Part shown: one piece after another, positions 17,369-26,017 of the stretch
Position numbering within the stretch: position 1 is the stretch's first letter
How the letters are laid out: every line of letters begins with the position of its first letter
Assembly (NCBI RefSeq): GCF_008329605.1
Contig: NZ_NPKO01000007.1
Location: 124,001 to 188,000, forward strand
Direction of reading: 5' to 3'
From: Mycolicibacterium sp. P9-64
GTDB lineage: Bacteria > Actinomycetota > Actinomycetes > Mycobacteriales > Mycobacteriaceae
Length of the DNA: 64,000 nucleotides
Position numbers and translations under genes: made by a program
The notes under the pieces: generated by a model
Databases searched by the model: none
Seen by the model: the letters and a program-made list of their open reading frames with translations, nothing else
What the model was told of the DNA's origin: nothing

Positions 17369-17419
17369 ATGCAGACCTCGGGATTGCTCGTAGTAATTGG
17401 TTGGCGCGTTGGTGCGTAA
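17369..17419 (+). CDS. ilv operon leader peptide
   Basis: A 16-residue frame reads MQTSGLLVVIGWRVGA then TAA. Six of 16 residues are Leu, Val or Ile, with five in a row (LLVVI), coded partly by codons that are rare in this genome (TTG, GTA, GTA, ATT). It precedes an intrinsic terminator and the acetolactate synthase gene, the classic arrangement of branched-chain amino acid attenuation, also described for ilvB of Corynebacterium glutamicum. Ribosome stalling at LLVVI when charged tRNAs are scarce would favour read-through. The ATG lies 8 bases after the -10 box, so no ribosome site is needed. Confidence 0.85.
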   Translation: MQTSGLLVVIGWRVGA

Positions 17420-17483
17420 CCAGGCCTGAACCTGCGAGCATCGACGCGCACCCTCGTACAGCTGACGCTGACGGGGGTTTTTT
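17404..17483 (+). terminator. ilvB attenuator: terminator hairpin with competing pairing
   Basis: ccctcgt (17451-17457) pairs with acggggg (17471-17477, one G-U pair); an inner stem cagc/gctg continues it, and six T follow (17478-17483). Upstream, gcgcgt (17404-17409) can pair with acgcgc (17444-17449), and ggtgcg (17411-17416) with cgcacc (17447-17452). The second pairing takes away the 5' edge of the terminator stem, so it can act as antiterminator. The upstream arms lie in the last codons of the leader peptide. Confidence 0.8.
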
Positions 17484-17532
17484 GTTGCCCGGGAACCCAT
17501 AAGTCATGACGACGAATATCGAAGAGGAAAAC

Positions 17533-19392
17533 GTGAGCGCACCCACTACGCGACCACCGGAGCCAGCGCACCGCGCCAGTGCCGAGCCAGTCGCGACCAC
17601 GCCCACTGCGCAGCCGAGAAGGGTTGCGCCGGAACAAATCACCGGTGCGCAGGCGGTGATTCGCTCCCTGGAGGAGCTCGACGTCGAAGTGATCTTCGGC
17701 ATCCCGGGCGGCGCAGTGCTCCCGGTCTACGACCCGCTCTACGACTCGGAGAAGCTGCGCCACGTGCTGGTCCGCCACGAGCAGGGCGCCGGGCACGCCG
17801 CCAGCGGCTACGCCCACGCCACCGGCAAGGTCGGTGTCTGCATGGCGACTTCGGGTCCCGGCGCCACCAACCTGGTCACGCCGCTCGCCGATGCACAGAT
17901 GGATTCCATCCCGATCGTGGCGATCACCGGGCAGGTCGGCCGCGGGCTGATCGGCACGGATGCCTTCCAGGAAGCCGACATCTCGGGCATCACGATGCCG
18001 ATCACCAAGCACAACTTCCTGGTTCGAAGTGGTGACGAGATCGCTCAGGTGATGGCCGAGGCGTTCCACATCGCGAAGTCGGGAAGGCCGGGCGCCGTTC
18101 TCGTCGACATCCCGAAGGACGTGCTGCAGGGGGAGTGCACCTTCAGCTGGCCGCCGGTGATCGACCTGCCGGGTTACAAGCCGAACACCAAGCCGCACAG
18201 CAGGCAGGTGCGCGAGGCCGCCAAGCTCATCGCCAGCGCGCGCAAGCCGGTGCTGTACGTCGGTGGTGGCGTCATCCGCGGTGAGGCCACGGCGGAACTG
18301 CTCGATCTGGCCGAGCTGACCGGGATTCCCGTCGTCACCACGCTGATGGCGCGCGGGGCGTTCCCCGACAGCCATCCGCAGCACATGGGCATGCCCGGCA
18401 TGCACGGCACCGTGGCCGCGGTGGCAGCTCTGCAGCGCAGCGATCTGCTCATCGCACTGGGCACGCGCTTCGACGACCGGGTCACCGGCAAGCTGGACTC
18501 GTTCGCACCAGAGGCCAAGGTGATTCACGCCGACATCGATCCCGCCGAGATCGGCAAGAACCGCAACGCCGACGTGCCGATCGTCGGTGACGTGAAGGCC
18601 GTCATCGCCGACCTGATCGAGTTCCTGCGGCGCGACGGAACGGCAGCGTCGACGCTGAACCTGGACGACTGGTGGGAGTACCTGCGCGGCGTGCAGTCGA
18701 CCTACCCGCTGAGCTACGGCCCGCAGAGCGACGGCAGCCTGAGCCCGGAGTTCGTCATCGAGACGCTTGGTCGCGTCGCCGGTCCCGACGCGGTGTACGT
18801 GGCAGGTGTTGGCCAGCACCAGATGTGGGCCGCGCAGTTCATCAAGTACGAGAATCCCAAGACGTGGCTGAACTCCGGTGGTCTCGGCACCATGGGCTTC
18901 GCCATCCCCGCGGCGATGGGTGCCAAGTTCGCACGGCCCGACGCCGAGGTGTGGGCGATCGACGGTGATGGCTGCTTCCAGATGACCAATCAGGAGCTGG
19001 CCACCTGCGCCGTGGAGGGCGCGCCGATCAAGGTCGCCGTCATCAACAACGGCAACCTCGGCATGGTCCGGCAGTGGCAGACGCTGTTCTACGAGAAGCG
19101 GTACAGCCAGACCAATCTGGGCACGCATGCCGCCCAGCGCATTCCCGACTTCGTCAAGCTGGCCGAGGCGCTCGGATGTGTGGGATTGAGGTGTGAGCGG
19201 GCCGAGGACGTCGAGGACGTGATCAACCAGGCGCGGGCGATCAACGACCGGCCGGTAGTGATCGACTTCATCGTCGGCGCCGACGCGCAGGTGTGGCCGA
19301 TGGTGGCCGCCGGCATGAGCAACGACGAGATCCAGGCCGCCAAGGGCATTCGTCCGTTGTTCGACGACAGCGAGAACGAAGGGCACGCGTGA
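17533..19392 (+). CDS. ilvB: Acetolactate synthase large subunit
   Basis: IlvB (619 aa) is the ThDP enzyme that condenses pyruvate with pyruvate or 2-ketobutyrate, the first common step to Val, Leu and Ile. Seen: IFGIPGGAVLPVYD, the catalytic Glu in VRHEQGAGHAA, the FAD-binding middle domain (LIALGTRFDDRVTGK), and the ThDP motif GDGCFQMTNQELATC to INNGNLGMVRQWQ. GTG 17533 (VSAPT) matches the M. tuberculosis N-terminus MSAPT and follows gaagagg; ATG 17506 would add nine residues. First gene of ilvBNC, controlled by the attenuator just upstream. Confidence 0.97.
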   Translation: MSAPTTRPPEPAHRASAEPVATTPTAQPRRVAPEQITGAQAVIRSLEELDVEVIFGIPGGAVLPVYDPLYDSEKLRHVLVRHEQGAGHAASGYAHATGKVGVCMATSGPGATNLVTPLADAQMDSIPIVAITGQVGRGLIGTDAFQEADISGITMPITKHNFLVRSGDEIAQVMAEAFHIAKSGRPGAVLVDIPKDVLQGECTFSWPPVIDLPGYKPNTKPHSRQVREAAKLIASARKPVLYVGGGVIRGEATAELLDLAELTGIPVVTTLMARGAFPDSHPQHMGMPGMHGTVAAVAALQRSDLLIALGTRFDDRVTGKLDSFAPEAKVIHADIDPAEIGKNRNADVPIVGDVKAVIADLIEFLRRDGTAASTLNLDDWWEYLRGVQSTYPLSYGPQSDGSLSPEFVIETLGRVAGPDAVYVAGVGQHQMWAAQFIKYENPKTWLNSGGLGTMGFAIPAAMGAKFARPDAEVWAIDGDGCFQMTNQELATCAVEGAPIKVAVINNGNLGMVRQWQTLFYEKRYSQTNLGTHAAQRIPDFVKLAEALGCVGLRCERAEDVEDVINQARAINDRPVVIDFIVGADAQVWPMVAAGMSNDEIQAAKGIRPLFDDSENEGHA

Positions 19393-19423
19393 TGAGCGCT
19401 TGCGCGAAGAACAGAGGACACAG

Positions 19424-19924
19424 ATGACCACGACGACCCATACCCTGTCGGTCCTCGTCGAGGACAAACCCGGCGTTCTGGCCCGTGTCGCAGCCCTGTT
19501 CTCCCGGCGCGGCTTCAACATTCAGTCGCTGGCCGTCGGTGCGACCGAGCAGAAGCACCTCTCTCGGATGACGATCGTGGTTGCCGTCGAGGACTTTCCG
19601 CTCGAACAGATCACCAAGCAGCTCAACAAGCTGATCAACGTGATCAAGATCGTGGAGCAGGACGAGGACAACTCCGTGTCGCGTGAGCTGGCGCTGATCA
19701 AGGTGCGTGCCGACGCCGCAACCCGTGGACAGATCATCGAGGCGGTGAACCTGTTCCGCGCGAAGGTGGTCGACGTGTCGACCGAGTCCCTGACCGTCGA
19801 GGCCACAGGAACGCCTGGCAAGCTTGATGCGCTGTACCGACTCCTCGAGCCGTACGGCATCCGCGAGATCGCCCAGTCGGGCATGGTGACGCTGGCCCGC
19901 GGGCCTCGCGGCATCGTCAAATAA
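19424..19924 (+). CDS. ilvN: Acetolactate synthase small (regulatory) subunit
   Basis: IlvN (166 aa) activates IlvB and mediates valine feedback inhibition. It has an N-terminal ACT domain (LSVLVEDKPGVLARVAALFSRRGFNIQSL) and a C-terminal ALS_ss_C domain (RELALIKVRAD, EPYGIREIAQSGMVTLARG). ATG 19424 follows agagga at good spacing; an in-frame upstream ATG at 19400 lacks a site. It lies 31 bases after ilvB and 52 before ilvC, so one transcript is likely. Confidence 0.97.
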   Translation: MTTTTHTLSVLVEDKPGVLARVAALFSRRGFNIQSLAVGATEQKHLSRMTIVVAVEDFPLEQITKQLNKLINVIKIVEQDEDNSVSRELALIKVRADAATRGQIIEAVNLFRAKVVDVSTESLTVEATGTPGKLDALYRLLEPYGIREIAQSGMVTLARGPRGIVK

Positions 19925-19976
19925 CGATTTCTACGAATCACGAACCCAGAGAAGGAAATTGAGGTGGCATCAAAAA

Positions 19977-20990
19977 ATGGCAGTTGAGATGTTCTACGAC
20001 GACGACGCAGACCTGTCGATCATTCAGGGACGCAAGGTCGGCGTCATCGGCTACGGCAGCCAGGGCCACGCGCACTCGCTGAGCCTGCGCGACTCCGGCG
20101 TCGAGGTGAAGGTCGGCCTGAAGGAGGGCTCCAAGTCCCGCGAGAAGGTCACCGAGCAGGGCCTCGAGGTCGACACGCCGGCGAATGTGGCCGCCTGGGC
20201 TGATGTGATCATGCTGCTCGCACCCGACACCGCGCAGGCCGAGATCTTCAAGACCGACATCGAGCCGAATCTCGAAGAGGGCAATGCGCTGTTCTTCGGC
20301 CACGGCCTGAACATCCACTTCAAGCTGATCGAGCCGCCCGCCAACATCACCGTCGCCATGGTCGCCCCCAAGGGCCCTGGCCACTTGGTGCGCCGCCAGT
20401 TCGTCGACGGCAAGGGCGTACCCTGCCTGATCGCCGTCGACCAGGACCCCAAGGGTGAGGGACAGGCGCTCGCCCTGTCCTATGCCAAGGGCATCGGCGG
20501 CACCCGCGCGGGCGTCATCAAGACCGACTTCAAGGAAGAGACCGAGACCGACCTCTTCGGTGAGCAGGCCGTGCTGTGCGGCGGCACCGAGGAGCTGGTC
20601 AAGGCAGGCTTCGAGATCATGGTCGAGGCCGGATACGCGCCGGAGATGGCGTACTTCGAGGTGCTGCACGAGCTCAAGCTCATCGTCGACCTGATGTACG
20701 AGGGTGGCATCGCCAGGATGAACTACTCGGTGTCCGACACCGCGGAGTTCGGTGGCTACCTGTCCGGCCCGCGTGTCATCGACGCCGACACCAAGGACCG
20801 GATGCGCGCCATCCTCAAGGACATCCAGGACGGCACGTTCGTCAGGGAGCTCGTCGCCAACGTCGAGGGCGGCAACAAGCGCCTCGAGAAGCTGCGCAAG
20901 GAGAACGCCGAGCACCCGATCGAGGTCACCGGCAAGAAGCTGCGCGACCTGATGAGCTGGGTTGACCGGCCCATCACCGAAACGGCGTAG
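19977..20990 (+). CDS. ilvC: Ketol-acid reductoisomerase
   Basis: IlvC (337 aa, class I) converts acetolactate or acetohydroxybutyrate to the dihydroxy acid using NADPH and Mg2+. Seen: the Rossmann loop GYGSQGHAHSLSLRDSG, the magnesium ligands in DLFGEQAVLCGG and FEVLHELKLIVDLMYEGG, and the C-terminal knot domain. The start is not certain: ATG 19977 (MAVEMFYDDD) or ATG 19989 (MFYDDD, the M. tuberculosis start). A GTG at 19964 next to the purine-rich site reads only eight codons before a stop. Last gene of the operon. Confidence 0.97.
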   Translation: MAVEMFYDDDADLSIIQGRKVGVIGYGSQGHAHSLSLRDSGVEVKVGLKEGSKSREKVTEQGLEVDTPANVAAWADVIMLLAPDTAQAEIFKTDIEPNLEEGNALFFGHGLNIHFKLIEPPANITVAMVAPKGPGHLVRRQFVDGKGVPCLIAVDQDPKGEGQALALSYAKGIGGTRAGVIKTDFKEETETDLFGEQAVLCGGTEELVKAGFEIMVEAGYAPEMAYFEVLHELKLIVDLMYEGGIARMNYSVSDTAEFGGYLSGPRVIDADTKDRMRAILKDIQDGTFVRELVANVEGGNKRLEKLRKENAEHPIEVTGKKLRDLMSWVDRPITETA

Positions 20991-21002
20991 TTTTCCAACG
21001 AT

Positions 21003-21045
21003 TTCGGCGTGATTGGTCTCGCTCAGCGCGACCAATCACGCCGAA
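21003..21045. terminator. Hairpin terminator after ilvC
   Basis: ttcggcgtgattggt (21003-21017) pairs perfectly with accaatcacgccgaa (21031-21045), giving a 15-bp stem (16 with the next C-G pair) around a short loop. It starts 12 bases after the ilvC stop. There is no T-run, as is common for mycobacterial terminators. Confidence 0.8.
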
Positions 21046-21318
21046 GCCGTCTCTAGAGGATCGGCGAGAGCGCTGCGGGGCAGCTGCCGTCGGCGTCGAC
21101 CTACTGCGCGTGCATGGCATACGGGGGACTGCGACGCGGCGATGATGCGGTACCCGCACAACGGTGGGTCGACGCGGAAGATCTCGAGGTCTCCCCTTTG
21201 GAAGTAGTCGACTCTGTCGGGAGACGATCCGACCAACCGCGCGACACCGTCGATCATCGATTCCCTCCCCGAAGTGGCCCGTATCAACGGTATTCGACCG
21301 GGTGGGGAGTCAGCGCAT
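21046..21318. other. Intergenic region between ilvC and wrbA
   Basis: About 270 bases without a clear gene. A minus-strand open frame (21036-21287, ATG options 21287 and 21257) gives an 83-residue sequence including GDLEIFRVDPPLCGYRIIAAS. It runs into the terminator stem, has no obvious ribosome site and resembles no family I know. It may be a decayed gene or chance. Confidence 0.4.
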
Positions 21319-21918
21319 CTAGGAGCCGAGCCGATCGGCGACGCTCACCACGCGGCGGGCGAGGTGGTCGAGCGCGTCGTTGGTGGCGTCGTCGAACTCG
21401 CTGATGTTGTCGTGGCCGGCGGTGAGGCTGGCGCCGTAGGGGTTTCCGTCGACGAACTTGACCGCATCGGTGTAACCCGGCGGCACGATGATGCCGCCGA
21501 AGTGGATCAGCGTGACGTAGAGCGTGAGAAGGGTCGTCTCCTGGCCGCCGTGCTCGGTGTTCGTCGACGTGAAACCCGCGTACACCTTGTCGGAGAGCTT
21601 GCCTTCCGACCACAGGCCGCCGAGCGAGTCGAGGAAGCTGCGTAGCTGTGAGGCGACGGAACCGAACCGCGTCGGCGACCCGAAGATCACCGCGTCGGCC
21701 CAGACGATGTCGTCACCCGTCGCGGATGGCAGGTCCTTGGTGGCCTCGTAATTGGCGGTCCACGCCGCGTTCTGGGCGAAGGACTCCGGATCACGCGTCT
21801 CGGCGACGTGCCGGACCCGCACCTCGGCGCCCGCGGCCTCCGCGGCGGCGGCCACTCGGTTGGCCATCGCGGTGCCGTGTCCGGTGGCCGAGTAGTAGAT
21901 GACTGCGAGTTTCGTCAT
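21319..21918 (-). CDS. wrbA: NAD(P)H:quinone oxidoreductase, WrbA type
   Basis: A 199-residue flavodoxin-fold protein. WrbA enzymes use FMN to reduce quinones with two electrons and so limit redox cycling. Seen: the FMN phosphate loop YYSATGHGTAMA (residues ~9-20), the second FMN loop FGSPTRFGSVASQLRSFLD, and the family segment FTSTNTEHGGQETTLLTLYVTLIHFGGIIVPPGY. Length matches the family. It stands alone: the hairpin region separates it from ilvC, and the next gene upstream runs in the same direction but ends 30 bases before its start. Confidence 0.93.
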   Translation of the reverse strand: MTKLAVIYYSATGHGTAMANRVAAAAEAAGAEVRVRHVAETRDPESFAQNAAWTANYEATKDLPSATGDDIVWADAVIFGSPTRFGSVASQLRSFLDSLGGLWSEGKLSDKVYAGFTSTNTEHGGQETTLLTLYVTLIHFGGIIVPPGYTDAVKFVDGNPYGASLTAGHDNISEFDDATNDALDHLARRVVSVADRLGS

Positions 21919-21948
21919 GCCGACCAGCCAATCACGATCGCCTGTGAA

Positions 21949-23379
21949 CTAGGGCGAAAGTTTGGGCAGATTCTTGATCCCGAACTCACGGCGCAGCACG
22001 GTGCGCGCGGCGTAGTAGCCGGCCATCCCGTGCACTCCCGTACCCGGCGGCGTGGCCGACGAGCACAGGTACGCCTTCGGCAGCGGCGTGGTCCACGGGT
22101 TGAGTCTCAACGTCGGACCGACGATTGCGGCGAACAGCGTGGCTCCGCCGACGATGATGTCGCCACCGACGTAGTTCGCATTGTGGCGCGACATCTCGGC
22201 GGCAGGCACGGCTCGCGCCGCGAGCACCAAGTCACGGAATCCGGGGGCGGCGCGCTCGAAGATCCCGGTCACCGTCTCGGTGAGATCGCGGGTGGAACCC
22301 GCAGGTACGTGCGCATAGGTCCACAGCGGTCGTCGGCCTTGCGCGTCGATGCGCGACGGGTCCGTCAGATGCGGCAGCGACGCCAACGTCATCGGCCACT
22401 CGGCGTGCCGGCCCGCCGCGACGTCCCGTTCGGCCAGTGCCATCTGCGCGCGGGTGCCACCCATGTGCACCGTCGGTGCCTGTGCGACGCGCTCGTCGCG
22501 CCACGGAATCTCGCCGGACAGCACGAAGTCGACCTTGCATACCCCTGGCCCGAACCTGTAGCGGCGCAACGCCTTCGCGTACCGCGACGGGACGGCGTCA
22601 CCGTAGACGTCGAGCAGCGCCGTCGGTGCGGTGTCGTAGATCGCCACGCCGTCTGGCGGTGTGGTGACGGTCTCGCCGAGCACCAGTTCGCCGCCGTGGT
22701 CCAACAGGTCGGCGATCAGCGCGTCGGCGATCGTCTGCGTTCCTCCGATCGGCACCGGCCACCCCGCGGTGTGCGCGACGGTTCCGAGCATCATTCCCGC
22801 GCCACTGTTGACCGGCGACGGCATCGGCGAAATCGCGTGTGCGCCAACACCGGTGAACAGCGCCCTGGCGTCGTCGCCGCGAAGCAGCCCCCATGCCGGG
22901 CTGCCCTGAGCCAACACCCGCAACCCGGTGCGCACGGTGGTCAGCAGATCCGGAGGAAGCGAGCGCTTGTCGCCGAGGAAGAAACCCAGTACGCCGTCGA
23001 CGTGCTCGGTCAGCGGGCCGAACAGCCGCCGCCACGACGCACCGTCGTCGAGCTCGGCACACGTGCGTTCCAACGATCGGTAGGCCAGTGCGGCGGCCCT
23101 ACCGGGCAGGGGGTTGGCGTACGACACGTCCGGCGCCACCAGGTCCACGCCGCGCGCCGCAAGGTCGAATTCGGCGAAGAACGGTGAGGCCACCCCCAGC
23201 GGGTGCACGGCTGAGCAGACGTCGTGGCTGACACCTGGATACTCGGGATCCGGCATGGTCCGCGCGCCGCCCCCTGCGGTCGGCTGAGCCTCGACGACCC
23301 GCACCGACAACCCGGCCCTGGCGCAGATCACGGCGGCGCTCAGACCGTTGGGCCCACTACCGACGACGGTGATGTCCAT
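21949..23379 (-). CDS. FAD-dependent oxidoreductase of the phytoene desaturase family (Rv2997-like)
   Basis: A 476-residue flavoprotein. The N-terminus has the dinucleotide fold VVGSGPNGLSAAVICARAGLSVRVVEA, then GGGARTMPDPEYPGVSHDVCSAVHPLG. The C-terminal FAD segment is SATPPGTGVHGMAGYYAA. This is the Rv2997 family (annotated alanine-rich dehydrogenase), located beside serA as in M. tuberculosis. ATG 23379 places the Rossmann loop at residue 6; ATG 23397 would add six residues. Substrate is unknown. It is divergent from serA, with start codons 30 bases apart. Confidence 0.88.
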   Translation of the reverse strand: MDITVVGSGPNGLSAAVICARAGLSVRVVEAQPTAGGGARTMPDPEYPGVSHDVCSAVHPLGVASPFFAEFDLAARGVDLVAPDVSYANPLPGRAAALAYRSLERTCAELDDGASWRRLFGPLTEHVDGVLGFFLGDKRSLPPDLLTTVRTGLRVLAQGSPAWGLLRGDDARALFTGVGAHAISPMPSPVNSGAGMMLGTVAHTAGWPVPIGGTQTIADALIADLLDHGGELVLGETVTTPPDGVAIYDTAPTALLDVYGDAVPSRYAKALRRYRFGPGVCKVDFVLSGEIPWRDERVAQAPTVHMGGTRAQMALAERDVAAGRHAEWPMTLASLPHLTDPSRIDAQGRRPLWTYAHVPAGSTRDLTETVTGIFERAAPGFRDLVLAARAVPAAEMSRHNANYVGGDIIVGGATLFAAIVGPTLRLNPWTTPLPKAYLCSSATPPGTGVHGMAGYYAARTVLRREFGIKNLPKLSP

Positions 23380-23409
23380 CGCTTGATTACAGCCCATTAC
23401 TCTGTCCAC

Positions 23410-24996
23410 GTGAGCCTGCCCGTTGTATTGATCGCTGACAAACTCGCCGAATCGACCGTCGCCGCCCTTGGTGACCAGGTGGAGGTGCGCTGGGTCGACG
23501 GCCCAGACCGGGAGAAGTTGCTGGCCGCAGTGCCCGAGGCCGACGCGCTGCTGGTGCGATCGGCCACCACCGTGGACGCCGAGGTGCTCGCCGCCGCGCC
23601 CAAGCTGAAGATCGTCGCCCGCGCAGGCGTCGGGCTCGACAACGTCGACGTCGACGCCGCCACCGCACGCGGTGTGCTGGTGGTCAACGCGCCCACGTCG
23701 AACATCCACAGCGCCGCCGAGCATGCGCTGGCCCTGCTGCTGGCCGCTGCCCGGCAGATCCCGGCCGCCGACGCGACACTGCGTGAGCACACGTGGAAGC
23801 GGTCGTCGTTCTCGGGCACCGAGATCTTCGGCAAGACGGTCGGCGTGGTCGGCCTCGGCCGCATCGGGCAGCTGGTGGCCCAGCGGCTCGCCGCGTTCGG
23901 CGCCCACATCACCGCCTACGACCCGTACGTGTCACAGGCTCGCGCGGCGCAGCTGGGCATCGAACTGCTCACGCTCGACGAACTGCTGGCCCGCGCCGAC
24001 TTCATCTCGGTGCACCTTCCGAAGACGAAGGAGACCGCCGGGCTGATCAACAAGGAGGCCCTGGCCAAGACCAAGCCGGGTGTGATCATCGTCAACGCCG
24101 CGCGCGGCGGGCTGATCGTCGAGGAGGCGCTTGCCGAGGCCATCCTCAGCGGGCACGTCCGCGGTGCCGGACTCGACGTGTTCTCCACCGAACCATGCAC
24201 GGACAGCCCGCTGTTCGAACTGCCGCAGGTCGTCGTCACCCCGCACCTCGGCGCATCGACGGAGGAGGCGCAGGACCGCGCGGGCACCGACGTGGCGGCC
24301 AGCGTGAAGCTGGCGCTGGCAGGCGAGTTCGTGCCGGATGCGGTCAACGTCGGCGGCGGTGTCGTCGGCGAAGAGGTGGCGCCGTGGCTCGACCTGGTGC
24401 GCAAGCTGGGTCTCCTGGTCGGCGCGCTGTCTCCCGAGTTGCCTGCGTCGATCTCGGTGCAGGTGCGCGGCGAGCTGGCCTCCGAAGAGGTTGAGGTACT
24501 GCGGCTCTCGGCGCTGCGCGGCCTGTTCTCGGCCGTCATCGAGGATCAGGTCACGTTCGTCAACGCCCCGGCGCTGGCCGCCGAGCGGGGTGTCGAGGCC
24601 GCCATCACCACCGTGTCGGAGAGCCCGAACCACCGCAGCGTCGTCGACGTGCGCGGGGTGTCGGCCGACGGAACGACGGTCAACGTGGCAGGCACTCTGT
24701 CGGGACCGCAACAGGTGCAGAAGATCGTCCAGATCAACGGCCGCAACCTGGATCTGCGCGCCGAGGGCATCAACCTGATCATCAACTACGGTGACCAGCC
24801 GGGAGCGCTCGGCAAGATCGGCACACTGCTCGGCGCTGCGGGCGTCAACATCCTCGCCGCCCAACTCAGCCAGGACGCCGACGGTGTCGGCGCCACCATC
24901 ATGCTGCGCATCGACCGTCGGGTGTCCGCCGACGTGTTGACCGCGATCGGTACCGACGTCGGCGCCGTGACGCTGGAAGAGGTTGATCTGACATGA
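23410..24996 (+). CDS. serA: D-3-phosphoglycerate dehydrogenase
   Basis: SerA (528 aa, long actinobacterial form) oxidises 3-phosphoglycerate to phosphohydroxypyruvate, the first step of serine synthesis. Seen: substrate loop RSATTVDAEVL, NAD motif GVVGLGRIGQLVAQRL, catalytic His in VVTPHLGASTEEAQ, an intervening ASB domain (~315-450) and a C-terminal ACT domain (INYGDQPGALGKIGTLLGAAGVNI) that senses serine. GTG 23410 lies 6 bases after TACTCT (23398-23403), so leaderless translation is likely. Its stop overlaps leuB by four bases (ATGA), linking serine and leucine synthesis in one transcript. Confidence 0.97.
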   Translation: MSLPVVLIADKLAESTVAALGDQVEVRWVDGPDREKLLAAVPEADALLVRSATTVDAEVLAAAPKLKIVARAGVGLDNVDVDAATARGVLVVNAPTSNIHSAAEHALALLLAAARQIPAADATLREHTWKRSSFSGTEIFGKTVGVVGLGRIGQLVAQRLAAFGAHITAYDPYVSQARAAQLGIELLTLDELLARADFISVHLPKTKETAGLINKEALAKTKPGVIIVNAARGGLIVEEALAEAILSGHVRGAGLDVFSTEPCTDSPLFELPQVVVTPHLGASTEEAQDRAGTDVAASVKLALAGEFVPDAVNVGGGVVGEEVAPWLDLVRKLGLLVGALSPELPASISVQVRGELASEEVEVLRLSALRGLFSAVIEDQVTFVNAPALAAERGVEAAITTVSESPNHRSVVDVRGVSADGTTVNVAGTLSGPQQVQKIVQINGRNLDLRAEGINLIINYGDQPGALGKIGTLLGAAGVNILAAQLSQDADGVGATIMLRIDRRVSADVLTAIGTDVGAVTLEEVDLT

Positions 24997-26015
24997 CTTC
25001 CCCGTTGAAGTTGGCCGTAATCGCCGGAGACGGCATCGGACCCGAGGTCATCGACGAAGCGCTCAAGGTGCTCGACGCCGTCGTGCCGGGTGTGGAGAAG
25101 ACGACCTACGACCTGGGTGCCAAGCGTTACCACGCGACGGGGGAGACGCTGCCCGACGGTTTGACCGACGAGCTGCGGCGGCATGACGCGATCCTGTTGG
25201 GCGCCATCGGTGATCCGTCGGTGCCAAGCGGCGTGCTCGAGCGCGGGCTGCTGCTGCGGCTGCGCTTCGAGCTCGACCATCACGTCAATCTGCGTCCGTC
25301 GCGGCTGTTTCCGGGTGTCGACAGCCCGTTGGCAGGCAATCCCGCCATCGACTTCGTGGTGGTCCGCGAGGGCACCGAGGGCCCCTACTCCGGTACGGGC
25401 GGCGCGATCCGCGCCGGCACCCCGCACGAGGTGGCCACCGAGGTCAGCCTGAACACCGCGTTCGGCGTGGAGCGCGTCGTGCGTGATGCCTTCGCCCGCG
25501 CGGCCAAGCGGCGCAAGCACCTGACGCTGGTGCACAAGACCAACGTGTTGACGTTCGCGGGCTCATTGTGGTCGCGGATCGTCGCCGAGGTCGGCAAGGA
25601 GTTCTCCGACGTCGAGGTCGCCTATCAGCACATCGACGCGGCGACCATCCACATGGTCACCGACCCCGGGCGCTTCGACGTCATCGTCACCGACAACCTG
25701 TTCGGCGACATCATCACCGACCTCGCGGCAGCGGTCGCCGGTGGCATCGGGCTGGCCGCGAGCGGCAACATCGATGCGACCCGAACCAATCCGTCGATGT
25801 TCGAGCCGGTGCACGGCAGCGCGCCCGACATCGCAGGACAGGGCATCGCAGATCCCACTGCAGCGGTCATGTCGGTGGCACTGCTGCTTGCGCACGTCGG
25901 CGAGGACGCCGCAGCTGCGCGGGTGGACAGGGCCGTCGAGGAGCACCTGGCCACCAGGGGCGACGAGAAGCTGTCGACCTCGGAGGTCGGCGACCGCATC
26001 GTGAGCAAGCTCTAG
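24993..26015 (+). CDS. leuB: 3-isopropylmalate dehydrogenase
   Basis: LeuB (340 aa) oxidatively decarboxylates 3-isopropylmalate to 2-ketoisocaproate in leucine synthesis. Seen: AVIAGDGIGPEV at the N-terminus, substrate arginines in LRLRFELDHHVNLRPSRLF, Tyr in REGTEGPYSG, Lys in VHKTNVL, and metal-binding aspartates in VTDNLFGDIITDLAAAVAGG. It overlaps serA by four bases. The convergent hydrolase gene ends only two bases beyond its stop, with no room for a terminator. Confidence 0.97.
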   Translation: MTSPLKLAVIAGDGIGPEVIDEALKVLDAVVPGVEKTTYDLGAKRYHATGETLPDGLTDELRRHDAILLGAIGDPSVPSGVLERGLLLRLRFELDHHVNLRPSRLFPGVDSPLAGNPAIDFVVVREGTEGPYSGTGGAIRAGTPHEVATEVSLNTAFGVERVVRDAFARAAKRRKHLTLVHKTNVLTFAGSLWSRIVAEVGKEFSDVEVAYQHIDAATIHMVTDPGRFDVIVTDNLFGDIITDLAAAVAGGIGLAASGNIDATRTNPSMFEPVHGSAPDIAGQGIADPTAAVMSVALLLAHVGEDAAAARVDRAVEEHLATRGDEKLSTSEVGDRIVSKL

Positions 26016-26017
26016 CC

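Noticed and set aside
17215..19521. A 768-codon minus-strand frame opposite ilvB
   Set aside because: The IlvB motifs on the plus strand are complete. The antisense frame also crosses the attenuator and the 34-bp repeats, which a real gene would not.
21036..21287. Possible 83-residue gene on the minus strand between ilvC and wrbA
   Set aside because: It runs into the ilvC terminator stem, has no clear ribosome site or promoter and resembles no known family. It is mentioned under the intergenic region only.
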